Positions 1-8,942 are shown, counted from the first letter of the stretch. The stretch is 64,000 nt of DNA from an uncultured Ruminococcus sp. (GCA_910579955.1 CAJTWE010000005.1:62001-126000), one strand, 5' to 3'. Numbers and translations are program-made. The notes: generated by a model not told the origin, from the letters alone.

Positions 1-2
1 AG

Positions 3-1211
3 CTTTATAACCTTGAACTGCGTCTCACAGAAGTATTGGCTTCTATGGAACATACAGGAGTGCAGGTCGACAAAAAAGGCGTAAAAGAATTCGGTGTATA
101 TCTTTCTGAACAAATAGAAGAAATGCAGCAAATGGTCTTTGACGAGGCAGGTCATGAATTTAATATAGGGTCTCCAAAACAGCTTGGAGAAGTTCTTTTC
201 TCGGAAATGGGACTGCCGCACGGTAAAAAAACAAAAACAGGTTACTCCACCAACGCAGAGATACTTGAAAGTCTCAGAGGCGAATACAAAATCGTTGACT
301 ATGTTCTGAAATGGCGACAGTTTTCTAAGCTCAAATCTACATATGTAGACGGACTGCTAAAAACTGTCGGAAAAGACGGACGCATTCACTCTGTTTTCAA
401 GCAGACTGAAACTCGAACAGGACGTATTTCATCCACTGAACCAAATATGCAAAATATTCCCGTACGCACACCACTTGGCAGCAATATGAGAAAGTTCTTT
501 ACTGCAAGTGACGGAAACATTCTTCTTGACGCTGACTACAGTCAGATAGAACTGCGAATTCTTGCCAATATCTGTGGTGATGAAAATATGCAGGCGGCAT
601 TTCTTAGCGGTGAAGATATTCACACTGCAACCGCTGCACAGGTATTTGATATGCCTATAGAAATGGTAACAAAGGAAATGAGAAGTGCTGCAAAGGCTGT
701 AAACTTTGGTATAATATACGGCATAGGAGCATTCTCACTTTCAAAAGATATAGGCGTATCTGTTTATGAAGCCAATCGCTATATCAAGAATTATCTTGCA
801 AGGTATCCAAAGGTAAATTCATTTATGGAGAACATAGTTGAAAATGCTAAGCTTGACGGATATGTATCAACGTATTTTAACCGCAGACGTCCTGTACCTG
901 AACTCAGACAGTCCAACAAAATGGTACAAGCAGCAGGCAAGCGAATAGCTATGAATACACCTATTCAGGGTACTGCTGCCGATATTATCAAAATGGCTAT
1001 GGTGAAAGTTTACGACAAGCTTAAAGCAGAAGTACCACAGGCAAAGCTTATTTTGCAGGTTCACGATGAACTTATAGTTGAAGTTCCTCAGAAGCTTGCT
1101 ATTAAAGCCGCTAAGATACTTGGTGAAGAGATGCAAAATGTGGTAAGCTTTAAAGTTCCGCTTACAGCAGAGGTAAGCATGGGAGGAAGCTGGTATGATG
1201 CAAAAGGCTGA
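3..1211 (+). CDS. polA: DNA polymerase I, C-terminal part (cut by window edge)
   Basis: This is the polymerase domain of family A DNA polymerase I, which fills gaps in repair and removes RNA primers. The frame is open from base 3 to the stop, so the gene begins upstream of the window and about 403 residues are visible; the TTG at 36 is not a real start. Family A motifs are clear: DYSQIELR (motif A, metal-binding Asp), KAVNFGIIYGIG (the O-helix, motif B) and VHDELIVEV (motif C). The end overlaps the start of rimI by 17 bases, so the two are translationally coupled. Any 5' or 3' exonuclease domain lies outside the window. Confidence 0.97.
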   Translation, partial: LYNLELRLTEVLASMEHTGVQVDKKGVKEFGVYLSEQIEEMQQMVFDEAGHEFNIGSPKQLGEVLFSEMGLPHGKKTKTGYSTNAEILESLRGEYKIVDYVLKWRQFSKLKSTYVDGLLKTVGKDGRIHSVFKQTETRTGRISSTEPNMQNIPVRTPLGSNMRKFFTASDGNILLDADYSQIELRILANICGDENMQAAFLSGEDIHTATAAQVFDMPIEMVTKEMRSAAKAVNFGIIYGIGAFSLSKDIGVSVYEANRYIKNYLARYPKVNSFMENIVENAKLDGYVSTYFNRRRPVPELRQSNKMVQAAGKRIAMNTPIQGTAADIIKMAMVKVYDKLKAEVPQAKLILQVHDELIVEVPQKLAIKAAKILGEEMQNVVSFKVPLTAEVSMGGSWYDAKG

Positions 1212-1668
1212 TAATGATATTATTATACTGCCTGCCGGCTTGGCAGATATGCATACATTGTCTAAAATAGCTTCTGTATCATTTCCTGACCCTTGGTCTG
1301 AAAAGCTTTTTAAAGAAGCATTTGAAAATATATACACAAAGATATTGCTTGCAAAAAACATATCAGGAGATATAATGGGATATATCGTTTTATCAGAAAC
1401 GGGCGATGATATAAACGTTGATGATATTGCAGTATTACCCGAATATCGCAGAATGGGCATTGGAAAAGGACTTCTCAAATGGTCACTTCAAGAATATCCG
1501 GATAAGAATTTTTTGCTGGAGGTTCGTGAAAGTAACTTTCCTGCTATCGGCCTTTATAAAAGTATGGGATTTGTTCAGGTAGGATTTAGAAAAAGATACT
1601 ACAGAAATCCCGATGAAGGTGCGGTGCTGATGACTAAGGAAACAGAAAATAAAGCTCAAAAAAGATAA
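1195..1668 (+). CDS. rimI: Ribosomal protein S18-alanine N-acetyltransferase (GNAT family)
   Basis: A 157-aa GNAT acetyltransferase of RimI type, which transfers acetyl from acetyl-CoA to the N-terminal alanine of ribosomal protein S18. The acetyl-CoA binding segment is visible as the RRMGIGKGLL stretch, followed by EVRESNFPAIGLYKSMGF, the usual RimI C-terminal signature. GGGAGG at 1181-1186 lies 8 bases before the ATG at 1195. The gene overlaps polA and sits two genes before tsaD; rimI next to the tsa genes is a common Firmicutes arrangement, but tsaB and tsaE are not here. RimI against another GNAT rests on this context plus the C-terminal motif. Confidence 0.88.
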   Translation: MMQKADNDIIILPAGLADMHTLSKIASVSFPDPWSEKLFKEAFENIYTKILLAKNISGDIMGYIVLSETGDDINVDDIAVLPEYRRMGIGKGLLKWSLQEYPDKNFLLEVRESNFPAIGLYKSMGFVQVGFRKRYYRNPDEGAVLMTKETENKAQKR

Positions 1669-1691
1669 AACATGAAAGGAAACGAAAAATC

Positions 1692-1997
1692 ATGATCAAA
1701 CATATAGTAATGTTTAAGCTGAAGCCTGAATACGAGGGCAAGACTGCAATAGAAAATGCTCTTGAAGCTAAAGAACGTGCAGAAAAGCTCATAGACCTTG
1801 TGCCTACTCTCAAAAAGCTTGAGGTATGCATAAACACTGAAAAAGCAAATCCAGATAACTATGAATTTGCACTGGTGTGCGACTTTGACGATATAGACGG
1901 TCTCAATGAATACCAGGTTCATCCGTCTCATGTAGAGTTTGGAAAATTCATAAACCCAAGACGTGATCTCAGAGCCTGCATTGATTATGAATTTTAA
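1692..1997 (+). CDS. Dabb (stress-responsive A/B barrel) domain protein
   Basis: A 101-aa single-domain protein of the Dabb family, small dimeric alpha/beta barrels related to ferredoxin-like folds. The hallmark start MIKHIVMFKLKPE and the later VCDFDDIDGLNEYQVHPSHVE segment match the family well. The substrate is unknown; family members include plant stress proteins and a few enzymes, and no catalytic residue can be assigned. It lies 23 bases after rimI, with AAGGAAA as a ribosome site, and 13 bases before tsaD, so it is part of the polA-rimI-tsaD transcript. Confidence 0.85.
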   Translation: MIKHIVMFKLKPEYEGKTAIENALEAKERAEKLIDLVPTLKKLEVCINTEKANPDNYEFALVCDFDDIDGLNEYQVHPSHVEFGKFINPRRDLRACIDYEF

Positions 1998-2010
1998 GGA
2001 GTCTTGAACT

Positions 2011-3036
2011 ATGCTTATTTTAGGAATAGAAAGCTCATGCGATGAAACCGCCGCAAGCGTTGTAAAAGATCACAGAGAAGTACTCTCAAATGTTATTGCC
2101 TCTCAGGTTGAGGAACATAAGCTTTACGGCGGAGTTGTGCCTGAGATAGCTTCACGCCGTCATTGTGAGAATATTCTCTGGGTAGTGCAGAAAGCTCTTG
2201 ATGATGCAAACGTTACGCTCTCTGACCTCGATGGAATCGCTGTTACATATGCGCCGGGTCTTATAGGCGCACTGCTGGTGGGCGTAAATTTTGCAAAGGG
2301 TCTTGCGCTTGCTGCCAATAAACCTCTTGTACCTGTTCATCATATAGCAGGTCATATTGCTGCAAATTATATCGCTCACCCTGATCTAAAGCCGCCTTAT
2401 CTTTGCCTTATAGTAAGCGGAGGTCACAGTCATATTGCAGAGGTACTGTCATATACCGAATTTCGTGTAATAGGCAGAACTCGTGATGACGCAGCCGGAG
2501 AATGCTTCGATAAATGCGCCCGTGCTATGGGATTTCCGTATCCGGGCGGTGTACATATTGATAAGGCATCTAAGCTTGGCGATCCAAAGGCATTCACATT
2601 GCCAAGACCAAAAATTGCAGGAAATGAATATGATTTCAGCTTTTCAGGTCTTAAAACTGCGGTCATAAATATGCTGCACAATGCAAAACAAAAAGGCGAA
2701 GAAATAAACTGCAATGACCTTTCAGCCAGCATTCAAGACACTATTTCAAGCATTGTAACAGAACATTGTCTGAATGCTGCAAAACATTTTGGCTATAATA
2801 AAATTGCCGTAGCAGGCGGAGTATCTGCAAACAGTGGCGTTAGAACTGCAATGGAAAACATGTGCAGTAAAAACGGCTTCTCGCTGTATATGCCTCCCCT
2901 CTCCTTATGCGGTGATAACGCTGCTATGATAGCCTGTGCAGGATCTTATAATTTCGACAAGGGCATTCGCAGCGGCTCATCTCTTAATGCATATGCAACT
3001 ATGAATCTGGAAGAAAACGTTCCATTTGATGCCTGA
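2011..3036 (+). CDS. tsaD: tRNA N6-adenosine threonylcarbamoyltransferase TsaD
   Basis: TsaD is the ASKHA-fold subunit that transfers the threonylcarbamoyl group to A37 of ANN-decoding tRNAs (t6A), working with TsaB and TsaE. The 341-aa length is normal. Visible signatures are GIESSCDETAASVV at the start, the metal-binding VHHIAGHIAANY and the nucleotide-binding VSGGHSH and AGGVSANSGVR segments. The ribosome site AAGGAG overlaps the stop of the Dabb gene, so expression is coupled. TsaB and TsaE, both required in bacteria, are not in the window. Confidence 0.97.
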   Translation: MLILGIESSCDETAASVVKDHREVLSNVIASQVEEHKLYGGVVPEIASRRHCENILWVVQKALDDANVTLSDLDGIAVTYAPGLIGALLVGVNFAKGLALAANKPLVPVHHIAGHIAANYIAHPDLKPPYLCLIVSGGHSHIAEVLSYTEFRVIGRTRDDAAGECFDKCARAMGFPYPGGVHIDKASKLGDPKAFTLPRPKIAGNEYDFSFSGLKTAVINMLHNAKQKGEEINCNDLSASIQDTISSIVTEHCLNAAKHFGYNKIAVAGGVSANSGVRTAMENMCSKNGFSLYMPPLSLCGDNAAMIACAGSYNFDKGIRSGSSLNAYATMNLEENVPFDA

Positions 3037-3139
3037 GGACAATTTGACAATTTTTTGTCATTCTGTATGCGCCTAAAGGACAGCCGAACGTAAAAGGTGA
3101 ACGTTTTCTGAAAAATAAATGGGATTTTACGGAAATCTC

Positions 3140-3168
3140 TTGACAATGAAGGCAAATAGAATTATAAT
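3140..3168 (+). promoter_or_regulatory. Sigma-A promoter of pckG
   Basis: TTGACA at 3140-3145 and TATAAT at 3163-3168 are separated by exactly 17 bases, a full consensus promoter. It lies about 90 bases before the PEPCK start, in keeping with high expression of that gene. Confidence 0.9.
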
Positions 3169-3219
3169 TATTATAAAGAGAAGAGCAGTGCTGAAAGCGG
3201 CAGGTCTCTTCTCAAATGA

Positions 3220-3239
3220 TGCATAAGAAAACTTATGCA
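3220..3239 (+). promoter_or_regulatory. 5' UTR hairpin next to the pckG ribosome site
   Basis: TGCATAAG (3220-3227) and CTTATGCA (3232-3239) form an 8-bp stem with an AAAA loop. It ends 5 bases before the AGGAGG at 3245-3250. It may protect the messenger from decay or modulate initiation; it has no U-run and is not a terminator. Confidence 0.6.
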
Positions 3240-3258
3240 AATATAGGAGGTATTACCA

Positions 3259-5076
3259 ATGGCACTTACTAACAACAAGAATGTTCTGGCTTGGGTTGAC
3301 GAGATGGTTGCTCTGACAAAGCCGGATAAAGTAGTATGGATCGACGGCTCTAAGGAGCAGCTGGACGCTCTCACAGCAGAAGTAACAGCTTTTCCAGATG
3401 GCGATCCTAATAAAATGTATGAACTGAATCAGGATAAGCTTCCGGGCTGCCTGTATCACAGAACTCTTCCTAACGACGTAGCTCGTGTTGAGGATAGAAC
3501 TTTCATCTGTACTTCTACTAAGGAAGCAGCAGGTCCTACAAACAACTGGATGGCTCCTGATGAAATGAAGGCTATGCTTACTCCTCTGTACGATGGCGTT
3601 ATGAAGGGCAGAACCATGTATGTAATCCCATATTCTATGGGTCCTATCGGTTCTCCTCTGGCAAAGGTTGGCGTTGAGCTGACTGACTCTATCTACGTTG
3701 TACTGAACATGAACATCATGACCAGAATGGGCGCTGCTGCATTTGAAAATCTGGGCGATACTTCTGATGACTTTGTTCGTGGTCTGCACTCCAAGGCTGA
3801 TGTAGATCCTGAGAAGCGTTATATCGTACACTTCCCTGAGGAGAATACAATCTGGTCTATCAACTCTGCTTACGGCGGTAACGTTCTTCTGGGCAAGAAG
3901 TGCTTCGCTCTGCGTATTGCTTCTTTCCAGGGTAAGAACGAAGGCTGGATGGCTGAGCACATGCTCATTCTGGGCGTTCAGAAGCCAAACGGCGAAACAA
4001 AGTATATCACAGCTGCATTCCCATCTGCTTGTGGTAAGACAAACCTCGCTATGCTGATTCCTCCGGAAGGCTATCAGAAGGACGGCTACAAGGTATTCAC
4101 AGTAGGTGACGATATCGCTTGGATGAAGCCTGGTAAGGATGGCAGACTCTACGCTATCAACCCTGAGAACGGCTTCTTCGGCGTTGCTCCTGGTACTAAC
4201 GAAAAGTCCAATCCAAACGCTTTGGCTTGCACACGCAAGAACACAATCTTCACAAACGTTGCTCTAAACAACGAGGACAACACTGTTTGGTGGGAAAAGC
4301 TTGACAAGAATCCTCCTGTTGATGCAACAGAATGGAAGGGCGCTAAGGTAAATGGTCCTGAGTTCATCGCTGAGGGCGGCAACCTTGCTCATCCAAACTC
4401 AAGATTTACAGCTCCTGCTGAGAACTGCCCATGCATTTCTCCTGAGTTCAACAATCCTGAGGGTGTTCCGATTGATGCTATCATCTTCGGCGGCCGTCGT
4501 GCTTCTACAACTCCTCTGGTATATCAGTCATTCGACTGGACACACGGCACATACATCGGCTCTGCTGTTTCTTCTGAAACAACTGCTGCTGCAACAGGTG
4601 CTGTAGGCGTACTCCGTCATGACCCAATGGCTATGAAGCCATTCATCGGCTACAATGTAGGCGATTACTGGGCACACTGGCTGGAAATGGGCGAAAAGCT
4701 CGGTGACAAGGCTCCTAAGATCTTCAACGTTAACTGGTTCAAGCAGGACGAAGAAGGCAACTTCATTTGGCCTGGTTTCGGCGACAACATGAGAGTTCTC
4801 GACTGGATCATCAAGAGATGTGAAGGTACTGTTGATGCTGAAGAAACTGCTATCGGTTACCTGCCTAAGAAGGGCGACATCAACGTTGAGGGTATCGAAG
4901 ATGAAGTAACTCCTGAGATCATGGATAAGCTCCTTGCTGTTGATAAGGATCTGTGGACTAAGGAAATCGCTGAGATGCGTAGATACTACAATGATGACAT
5001 TGCTGCTAAGGGTGGCAAGATCCCAGCTGCTCTGTATGCTGAGCTTGACAAGATCGAAGCTAATCTTAACAAGTAA
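3259..5076 (+). CDS. pckG: Phosphoenolpyruvate carboxykinase (GTP)
   Basis: A 605-aa GTP-type PEPCK interconverting oxaloacetate plus GTP with PEP, CO2 and GDP. The P-loop-like kinase motif FPSACGKTNLAML with the reactive Cys and the downstream YKVFTVGDDIAWM metal site identify the GTP family, which is unrelated in length and sequence to the ATP form usual in Firmicutes. In succinate-forming anaerobes PEPCK runs in the carboxylating direction, making oxaloacetate; that direction is inference here. AGGAGG lies 8 bases before the ATG. Codon use is extremely biased (GCT, AAG, GTT, CTG), a sign of very high expression, which also creates long spurious reverse-strand frames. It is monocistronic, between a consensus promoter and a terminator. 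Confidence 0.97.
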   Translation: MALTNNKNVLAWVDEMVALTKPDKVVWIDGSKEQLDALTAEVTAFPDGDPNKMYELNQDKLPGCLYHRTLPNDVARVEDRTFICTSTKEAAGPTNNWMAPDEMKAMLTPLYDGVMKGRTMYVIPYSMGPIGSPLAKVGVELTDSIYVVLNMNIMTRMGAAAFENLGDTSDDFVRGLHSKADVDPEKRYIVHFPEENTIWSINSAYGGNVLLGKKCFALRIASFQGKNEGWMAEHMLILGVQKPNGETKYITAAFPSACGKTNLAMLIPPEGYQKDGYKVFTVGDDIAWMKPGKDGRLYAINPENGFFGVAPGTNEKSNPNALACTRKNTIFTNVALNNEDNTVWWEKLDKNPPVDATEWKGAKVNGPEFIAEGGNLAHPNSRFTAPAENCPCISPEFNNPEGVPIDAIIFGGRRASTTPLVYQSFDWTHGTYIGSAVSSETTAAATGAVGVLRHDPMAMKPFIGYNVGDYWAHWLEMGEKLGDKAPKIFNVNWFKQDEEGNFIWPGFGDNMRVLDWIIKRCEGTVDAEETAIGYLPKKGDINVEGIEDEVTPEIMDKLLAVDKDLWTKEIAEMRRYYNDDIAAKGGKIPAALYAELDKIEANLNK

Positions 5077-5115
5077 TTGTATTTGATTTAAAAAGTACAG
5101 TGATATAAACACGGT

Positions 5116-5153
5116 AAAAGGCACTTTTGACGTTATGTCAAAGTGCCTTTTTC
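5116..5153 (+). terminator. Rho-independent terminator of pckG
   Basis: AAAGGCACTTTTGAC pairs with GTCAAAGTGCCTTT around a short loop, with one bulge, and is followed by TTTTTC. It lies 40 bases after the PEPCK stop. Confidence 0.85.
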
Positions 5154-5173
5154 ATTTATTATATATTATACTA

Positions 5174-5203
5174 TTGACTTTTGGTAATCATTTCTGCTAT
5201 AAT
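5174..5203 (+). promoter_or_regulatory. Promoter of the alpha/beta hydrolase gene
   Basis: TTGACT (5174-5179) and TATAAT (5198-5203) with an 18-base spacer, 38 bases before the start codon at 5241. Confidence 0.75.
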
Positions 5204-5240
5204 TATAATATAAATTAAATTTATTAAGGGGATTTTAGAT

Positions 5241-6119
5241 ATGTTAGATAAATATGGAACGAAGATAAAAGTAGGAAAAGGAAAAATAAATGTATATGCC
5301 GAGGGTAATGGCAAACACACAATTGTAGTATTGTCAGGCGCAGGAATGATGTCACCTGTTCTTGAGTATAGACCCATTTATCGAAGACTATCTGATAAAT
5401 ATAAAATAGTAGTAATAGAAAAATCTGGCTATGGTTTAAGCGAAAGTACTGGAACAGATCGTACAATTGAAAATATGGTAAGTGAGAGCAGAGAGGCATT
5501 AAAGGGTGCCGGAATAGAACCTCCATATATTCTTATGCCACATTCCTATTCTGGTTTTGAAGCTATTTACTGGGCAAACTCTTTTCCGGGTGAAGTAATT
5601 GCAGTTTTAAGTATTGATATGGGAGTTCCAGAATCTGCTATCGAGATGGGAAAGATAATTACTCCTGATAAGATGGCTGTTAATATTAAAAGGTATAAAA
5701 AGCTTTATGCTATAATTAAAAAGAAAGGTATACTTGCAAAACTTTTTAAAAATAAACTTGTAAATGCTTCTGGACTAATGACTTCTGATTATCTGAATGA
5801 AGATGAAAAGAAATTGTATGAAGAACTCTTTTATAATAATATTGGAAATGATGATATGCTTTTAGAAAACGAGATGCTTGTTTCCAATGGAGAAAAAGCT
5901 GAGAAAACAGGCAAATTAAAAGTCCCTGCTTTCTTCTACATCAGTGACATGAAAGTTCCGATGCAAAATGGCTCATGGCGTGAACATTCGATTAAATATG
6001 CTAAAAGTATTGGAGCTAAATATAAACTTACCGACCAAGGGCATTTTATGTATTCAAAAATCCCTGATCAGATGGCATATGACTTTGACAATTTCTTGAG
6101 TTCTGCAATAATAGATTAA
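5241..6119 (+). CDS. Alpha/beta hydrolase fold protein
   Basis: A 292-aa protein with the alpha/beta hydrolase plan. VLSGAGMMS is the oxyanion-hole strand region, PHSYSGFEA is the nucleophile elbow (Ser within H-S-Y-S-G) and DQGHFMY near residue 275 supplies the His. An acid is expected in the VPAFFYISD segment. No signal peptide or membrane segment is seen, so it is probably cytosolic. The substrate is unknown; esterase, lipase or peptidase activity is possible. AAGGGG lies about 10 bases before the ATG. The gene stands alone and is clearly richer in A and T, with many AAA and ATA codons, than pckG before it or dusB after it, which may reflect low expression or later acquisition. Confidence 0.8.
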   Translation: MLDKYGTKIKVGKGKINVYAEGNGKHTIVVLSGAGMMSPVLEYRPIYRRLSDKYKIVVIEKSGYGLSESTGTDRTIENMVSESREALKGAGIEPPYILMPHSYSGFEAIYWANSFPGEVIAVLSIDMGVPESAIEMGKIITPDKMAVNIKRYKKLYAIIKKKGILAKLFKNKLVNASGLMTSDYLNEDEKKLYEELFYNNIGNDDMLLENEMLVSNGEKAEKTGKLKVPAFFYISDMKVPMQNGSWREHSIKYAKSIGAKYKLTDQGHFMYSKIPDQMAYDFDNFLSSAIID

Positions 6120-6167
6120 TTGTTTTTGAATCTAAACTTGATAATATATTATCTAATAAATTAAAAC

Positions 6168-6200
6168 AAAACCGGTTCGTGTTGAAATGAACCGGTTTTT
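6168..6200 (+). terminator. Bidirectional terminator between converging genes
   Basis: AAACCGGTTC and GAACCGGTTT form a perfect 10-bp stem around a 10-base loop. T-runs lie on both sides (TTTTTGTT on plus, TTTTGTTTTAA on minus), so it can end both the hydrolase transcript and the reverse-strand surface-protein transcript. Confidence 0.85.
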
Positions 6201-6244
6201 GTTATTATTGTTGATTTTAAAGGAAATAGTACAATGCGTATAAA

Positions 6245-7714
6245 TTACTTTCTCTTCTTAGAAATGCAAATTACAGCACCAAGAACAAGAGCGGCTGAAC
6301 CTGCTATCGCAGGAATTACCATTTTGTCAGCAGTTATCGGTGAATTAGCTGTACCGCCTGTTGTACTGCCTGATGTTTCTCCGGTTGTATCAGAGGTATC
6401 TGTTGTACTTGTTGATTTGATAGTGGTTGTTGTTGTTTTAGTAGTTGTCGTTGTTGTCGTCTTGCTAGTAGTGGTTGTTATTGTACTAGCTTCTACAAAT
6501 TTATTTGTTAATTTGTCATATGTATAAGTAATTGATACATCACTATCACCTTTATGAGTGATAACGAGATTATTACCGGAAACGCTTACATAATCAGAAA
6601 TACTATATCCAGCCCATCCACCGGTACAACCAGGTTCAACAAAAACAAATTCCTCCTGAATATTCGTCGGAGTACCGTCTGCAAGGAAAATTGATACGTA
6701 ATCATATTTATCATATTCAACGAGGTCACCACTTACTCGTTCCTTATATTCATACATTCTTTGTGCATAAAAAGCAACTCCATCTAATTCAAAATTCTTT
6801 ACTTTTTCGTCTACTTTAATGCCTTCCATAAGGCTAGTTGTCGTTGTAGTAGTTGTCGTTGCTGCTGCTCTTGAAAAAGTAAGCGGTGTAAAATCATCAT
6901 TGTCTGAATTCCATGTAACACTGCCATCACTGTTGAATACAAAATTTCCTGTTCCATTTAAGTAAGCAGTTGCTCCATTTCCAGGCAATACATTTCCAAA
7001 TTCATCTAATGTAAATCCTCTTGCCATACCGTTATAATATGATACGGTGCTTGCATTGTATTCTGAACTGGACATTCCCCATCCACCTGGAAAATTTGCA
7101 TCTCTTTTTACATTAAAAAAGAGCTCATCGGAATCCAACCATATTTTCATTTCATATATGTATCCATTTAACGGTGCATTATATGTTCCAATATAATTGT
7201 TTATATCAAAAGTCGTTGTCGTCGTCGTTGTTATTGAGCCGGGTTCTACAAAGCTGTTGGTAGCTTTATCATATACATAATTGACCGATTCATACTGTGC
7301 CTCGTCATATTCCCATGGGAAGAAAGTAGAATTAATTGTAATCGAATCGCCGTTAATAGAGAGAATGTAATATAAAGTTGCATTTTCTTCCAGTCCTGGA
7401 TTTTCCCCATTTCTAAATGTACAAACCAGTTTACCATTTATATTAGTTTCTCTCTTTGAGCCGTCCTCTTCGTACTTATAAATGGTAATAAACTTATCAA
7501 CAACCATTCCCCCTGGATTGGCGCTTAATTCTGCTACAAAATTATAGCCATCACAAGTGAAATCTTTGCTTTCACCTACCAAAGTTGTCGTTCCCAATGT
7601 TATAATTCCAGCGTTTATTTCTGCCACAGATTTTTCCTCTGCAAAAACGTTTACCCCAGTAACGCTAAGCACTGACAATGCTGCCGCAAAAGCAAGTACC
7701 TTTTTGATTTTCAT
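6245..7714 (-). CDS. Secreted or wall-anchored threonine-linker protein, duplicated module
   Basis: A 489-aa surface protein of unknown role. An N-terminal signal peptide (about residues 1-25, cut near VFAEE) is followed by three beta-rich domains (about 30-155, 170-290 and 300-420) joined by threonine runs. Domains 1 and 3 end alike (YVYDKATNSFVEPG and YTYDKLTNKFVEAS), so they look like copies of one module; domain 2 differs. The C-terminus has SPITADK, a hydrophobic helix and the tail KKRK, the plan of a sortase-sorted or tail-anchored protein, although LPXTG itself is absent. There is no dockerin. Threonine linkers of this kind are typical of Ruminococcus cell-surface enzymes and carbohydrate-binding proteins; binding plant polysaccharide is a guess. 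Confidence 0.75.
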   Translation of the reverse strand: MKIKKVLAFAAALSVLSVTGVNVFAEEKSVAEINAGIITLGTTTLVGESKDFTCDGYNFVAELSANPGGMVVDKFITIYKYEEDGSKRETNINGKLVCTFRNGENPGLEENATLYYILSINGDSITINSTFFPWEYDEAQYESVNYVYDKATNSFVEPGSITTTTTTTFDINNYIGTYNAPLNGYIYEMKIWLDSDELFFNVKRDANFPGGWGMSSSEYNASTVSYYNGMARGFTLDEFGNVLPGNGATAYLNGTGNFVFNSDGSVTWNSDNDDFTPLTFSRAAATTTTTTTTSLMEGIKVDEKVKNFELDGVAFYAQRMYEYKERVSGDLVEYDKYDYVSIFLADGTPTNIQEEFVFVEPGCTGGWAGYSISDYVSVSGNNLVITHKGDSDVSITYTYDKLTNKFVEASTITTTTSKTTTTTTTKTTTTTIKSTSTTDTSDTTGETSGSTTGGTANSPITADKMVIPAIAGSAALVLGAVICISKKRK

Positions 7715-7721
7715 ACATTTT

Positions 7722-7743
7722 ATCCTCCTAAAATTATTTTAGG
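7722..7743 (-). promoter_or_regulatory. Ribosome site overlapped by a perfect palindrome
   Basis: On the minus strand AGGAGGAT lies 7 bases before the start codon at 7714. It abuts and partly overlaps a 17-base palindrome (7727-7743, arms CCTAAAAT and ATTTTAGG), so folding would hide the first GG of the Shine-Dalgarno sequence. It could be a regulator site or a translational switch. Confidence 0.5.
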
Positions 7744-7874
7744 CAAAGAAATATGAATTACATTCCATGCCTAACTTACAATTTTGATTATATCATTTTA
7801 ATTTTAAACTTTCTTTTTTTTAATAAATAGTAAACATAACAAAGTAAAAATGTTTTTTCATTAAGGCACTGCAC

Positions 7875-7903
7875 TTGCTATCATAAAAAAAATATGCTAT
7901 AAT
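7875..7903 (+). promoter_or_regulatory. Promoter of dusB
   Basis: TTGCTA (7875-7880), 17-base spacer, TATAAT (7898-7903); the dusB start follows 29 bases later. Confidence 0.8.
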
Positions 7904-7932
7904 ATTACTATCAAAAAATAAGGAGAACTCAC

Positions 7933-8931
7933 ATGGAAACCATCAGACTGGGAAACTACAGCATTCCACAAACAGCTGCCCTTGCACCTATGGCAGGAGT
8001 TGCTGACCGTGCCTATCGTATTCTATGCAAAGAACACGGTGCTGCGGCATTAGTAAGCGAAATGATATCTGCAAAGGGTCTTTGCTACGGTGACAGAAAA
8101 ACTGCCCAGCTCTGCACTATTCTGCCAGAAGAACGTCCTATGGGTTTGCAGCTGTTCGGCAGTGAACCCGATTTTATGGCAAAAGCAGTAACTATTGTAA
8201 AGCAGTTTGAGCCTGACTGGATAGATATAAATATGGGCTGCCCTGTTCCAAAAGTTGTTGGTACTGGTGCTGGCTCTGCTCTTATGAAAAATATTGACCT
8301 CGCTGAAAAAGTAACGGAAGCTGCCGTAAAAGCATCAAATATACCTGTTACAGTTAAATTTCGTACCGGCTGGGATAGTGACAGCATCAATGCTGTAGAA
8401 TTTGCCAAGGCTATAGAAAATGCCGGCGCTTCTGCCATAGCTGTACACGGCAGAACCAAAATGCAGATGTACAGCGGAAAAGCCGACTGGAATATTATAA
8501 AGCAAGTAAAACAGGCTGTTTCTATTCCTGTAATCGGAAATGGTGATGTAATAAGCTTTGATTCATGCAAAAAAATGTATGATAAAACAGGCTGTGACCT
8601 TGTTATGATAGGCAGAGGAAGTTATGGAAATCCATTTGTATTTTGTGAGATAGATTCCATGATAAAAGGGCTTACATATACTCCCCCAACACTTGAGGAG
8701 CGCATGGAAACTATGCTATATCATATAAGACTTATTCTAAAATACAGCTTTGGAAAGCCGCCTGAAATCGCAATTCGTGATGCAAGAAAACATGCTGCAT
8801 GGTATATGTCGGGCTGCTACGGCGCTGCGTCATTTCGTGCAAGATGCTATCAGCTCTCCTCATACGAAGAAGCTGAGGTCATGGCAAATGATTTTATAAA
8901 GCTGCAAAATGAATATTCAGACTTAAAATAA
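7933..8931 (+). CDS. dusB: tRNA-dihydrouridine synthase
   Basis: A 332-aa flavoenzyme of the Dus family that reduces uridines in the tRNA D-loop using FMN and NADPH. Visible are LAPMAGVADRAYR at the N-terminus, DINMGCPVPKVV holding the catalytic Cys, TVKFRTGWD, AIAVHGRTKMQMYSG and VIGNGDV, all FMN-barrel signatures. The length and the one-domain TIM barrel plus helical tail fit the DusB group usual in Firmicutes. AAGGAG precedes the ATG. It is followed after 11 bases by the YdcF-family gene, probably on one transcript that ends at the terminator near 9731-9758. Confidence 0.94.
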   Translation: METIRLGNYSIPQTAALAPMAGVADRAYRILCKEHGAAALVSEMISAKGLCYGDRKTAQLCTILPEERPMGLQLFGSEPDFMAKAVTIVKQFEPDWIDINMGCPVPKVVGTGAGSALMKNIDLAEKVTEAAVKASNIPVTVKFRTGWDSDSINAVEFAKAIENAGASAIAVHGRTKMQMYSGKADWNIIKQVKQAVSIPVIGNGDVISFDSCKKMYDKTGCDLVMIGRGSYGNPFVFCEIDSMIKGLTYTPPTLEERMETMLYHIRLILKYSFGKPPEIAIRDARKHAAWYMSGCYGAASFRARCYQLSSYEEAEVMANDFIKLQNEYSDLK

Positions 8932-8942
8932 AGGAGTAAAAA

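Noticed and set aside
867..1478. 203-aa reverse-strand frame over polA and rimI
   Set aside because: It covers two well-identified genes on the other strand and has no ribosome site or recognisable protein features.
3253..3960. 235-aa reverse-strand frame over pckG (and a further 198-aa one at 4528-5124)
   Set aside because: Such long frames arise from the extreme codon bias of PEPCK; the products look like no protein and have no promoter.
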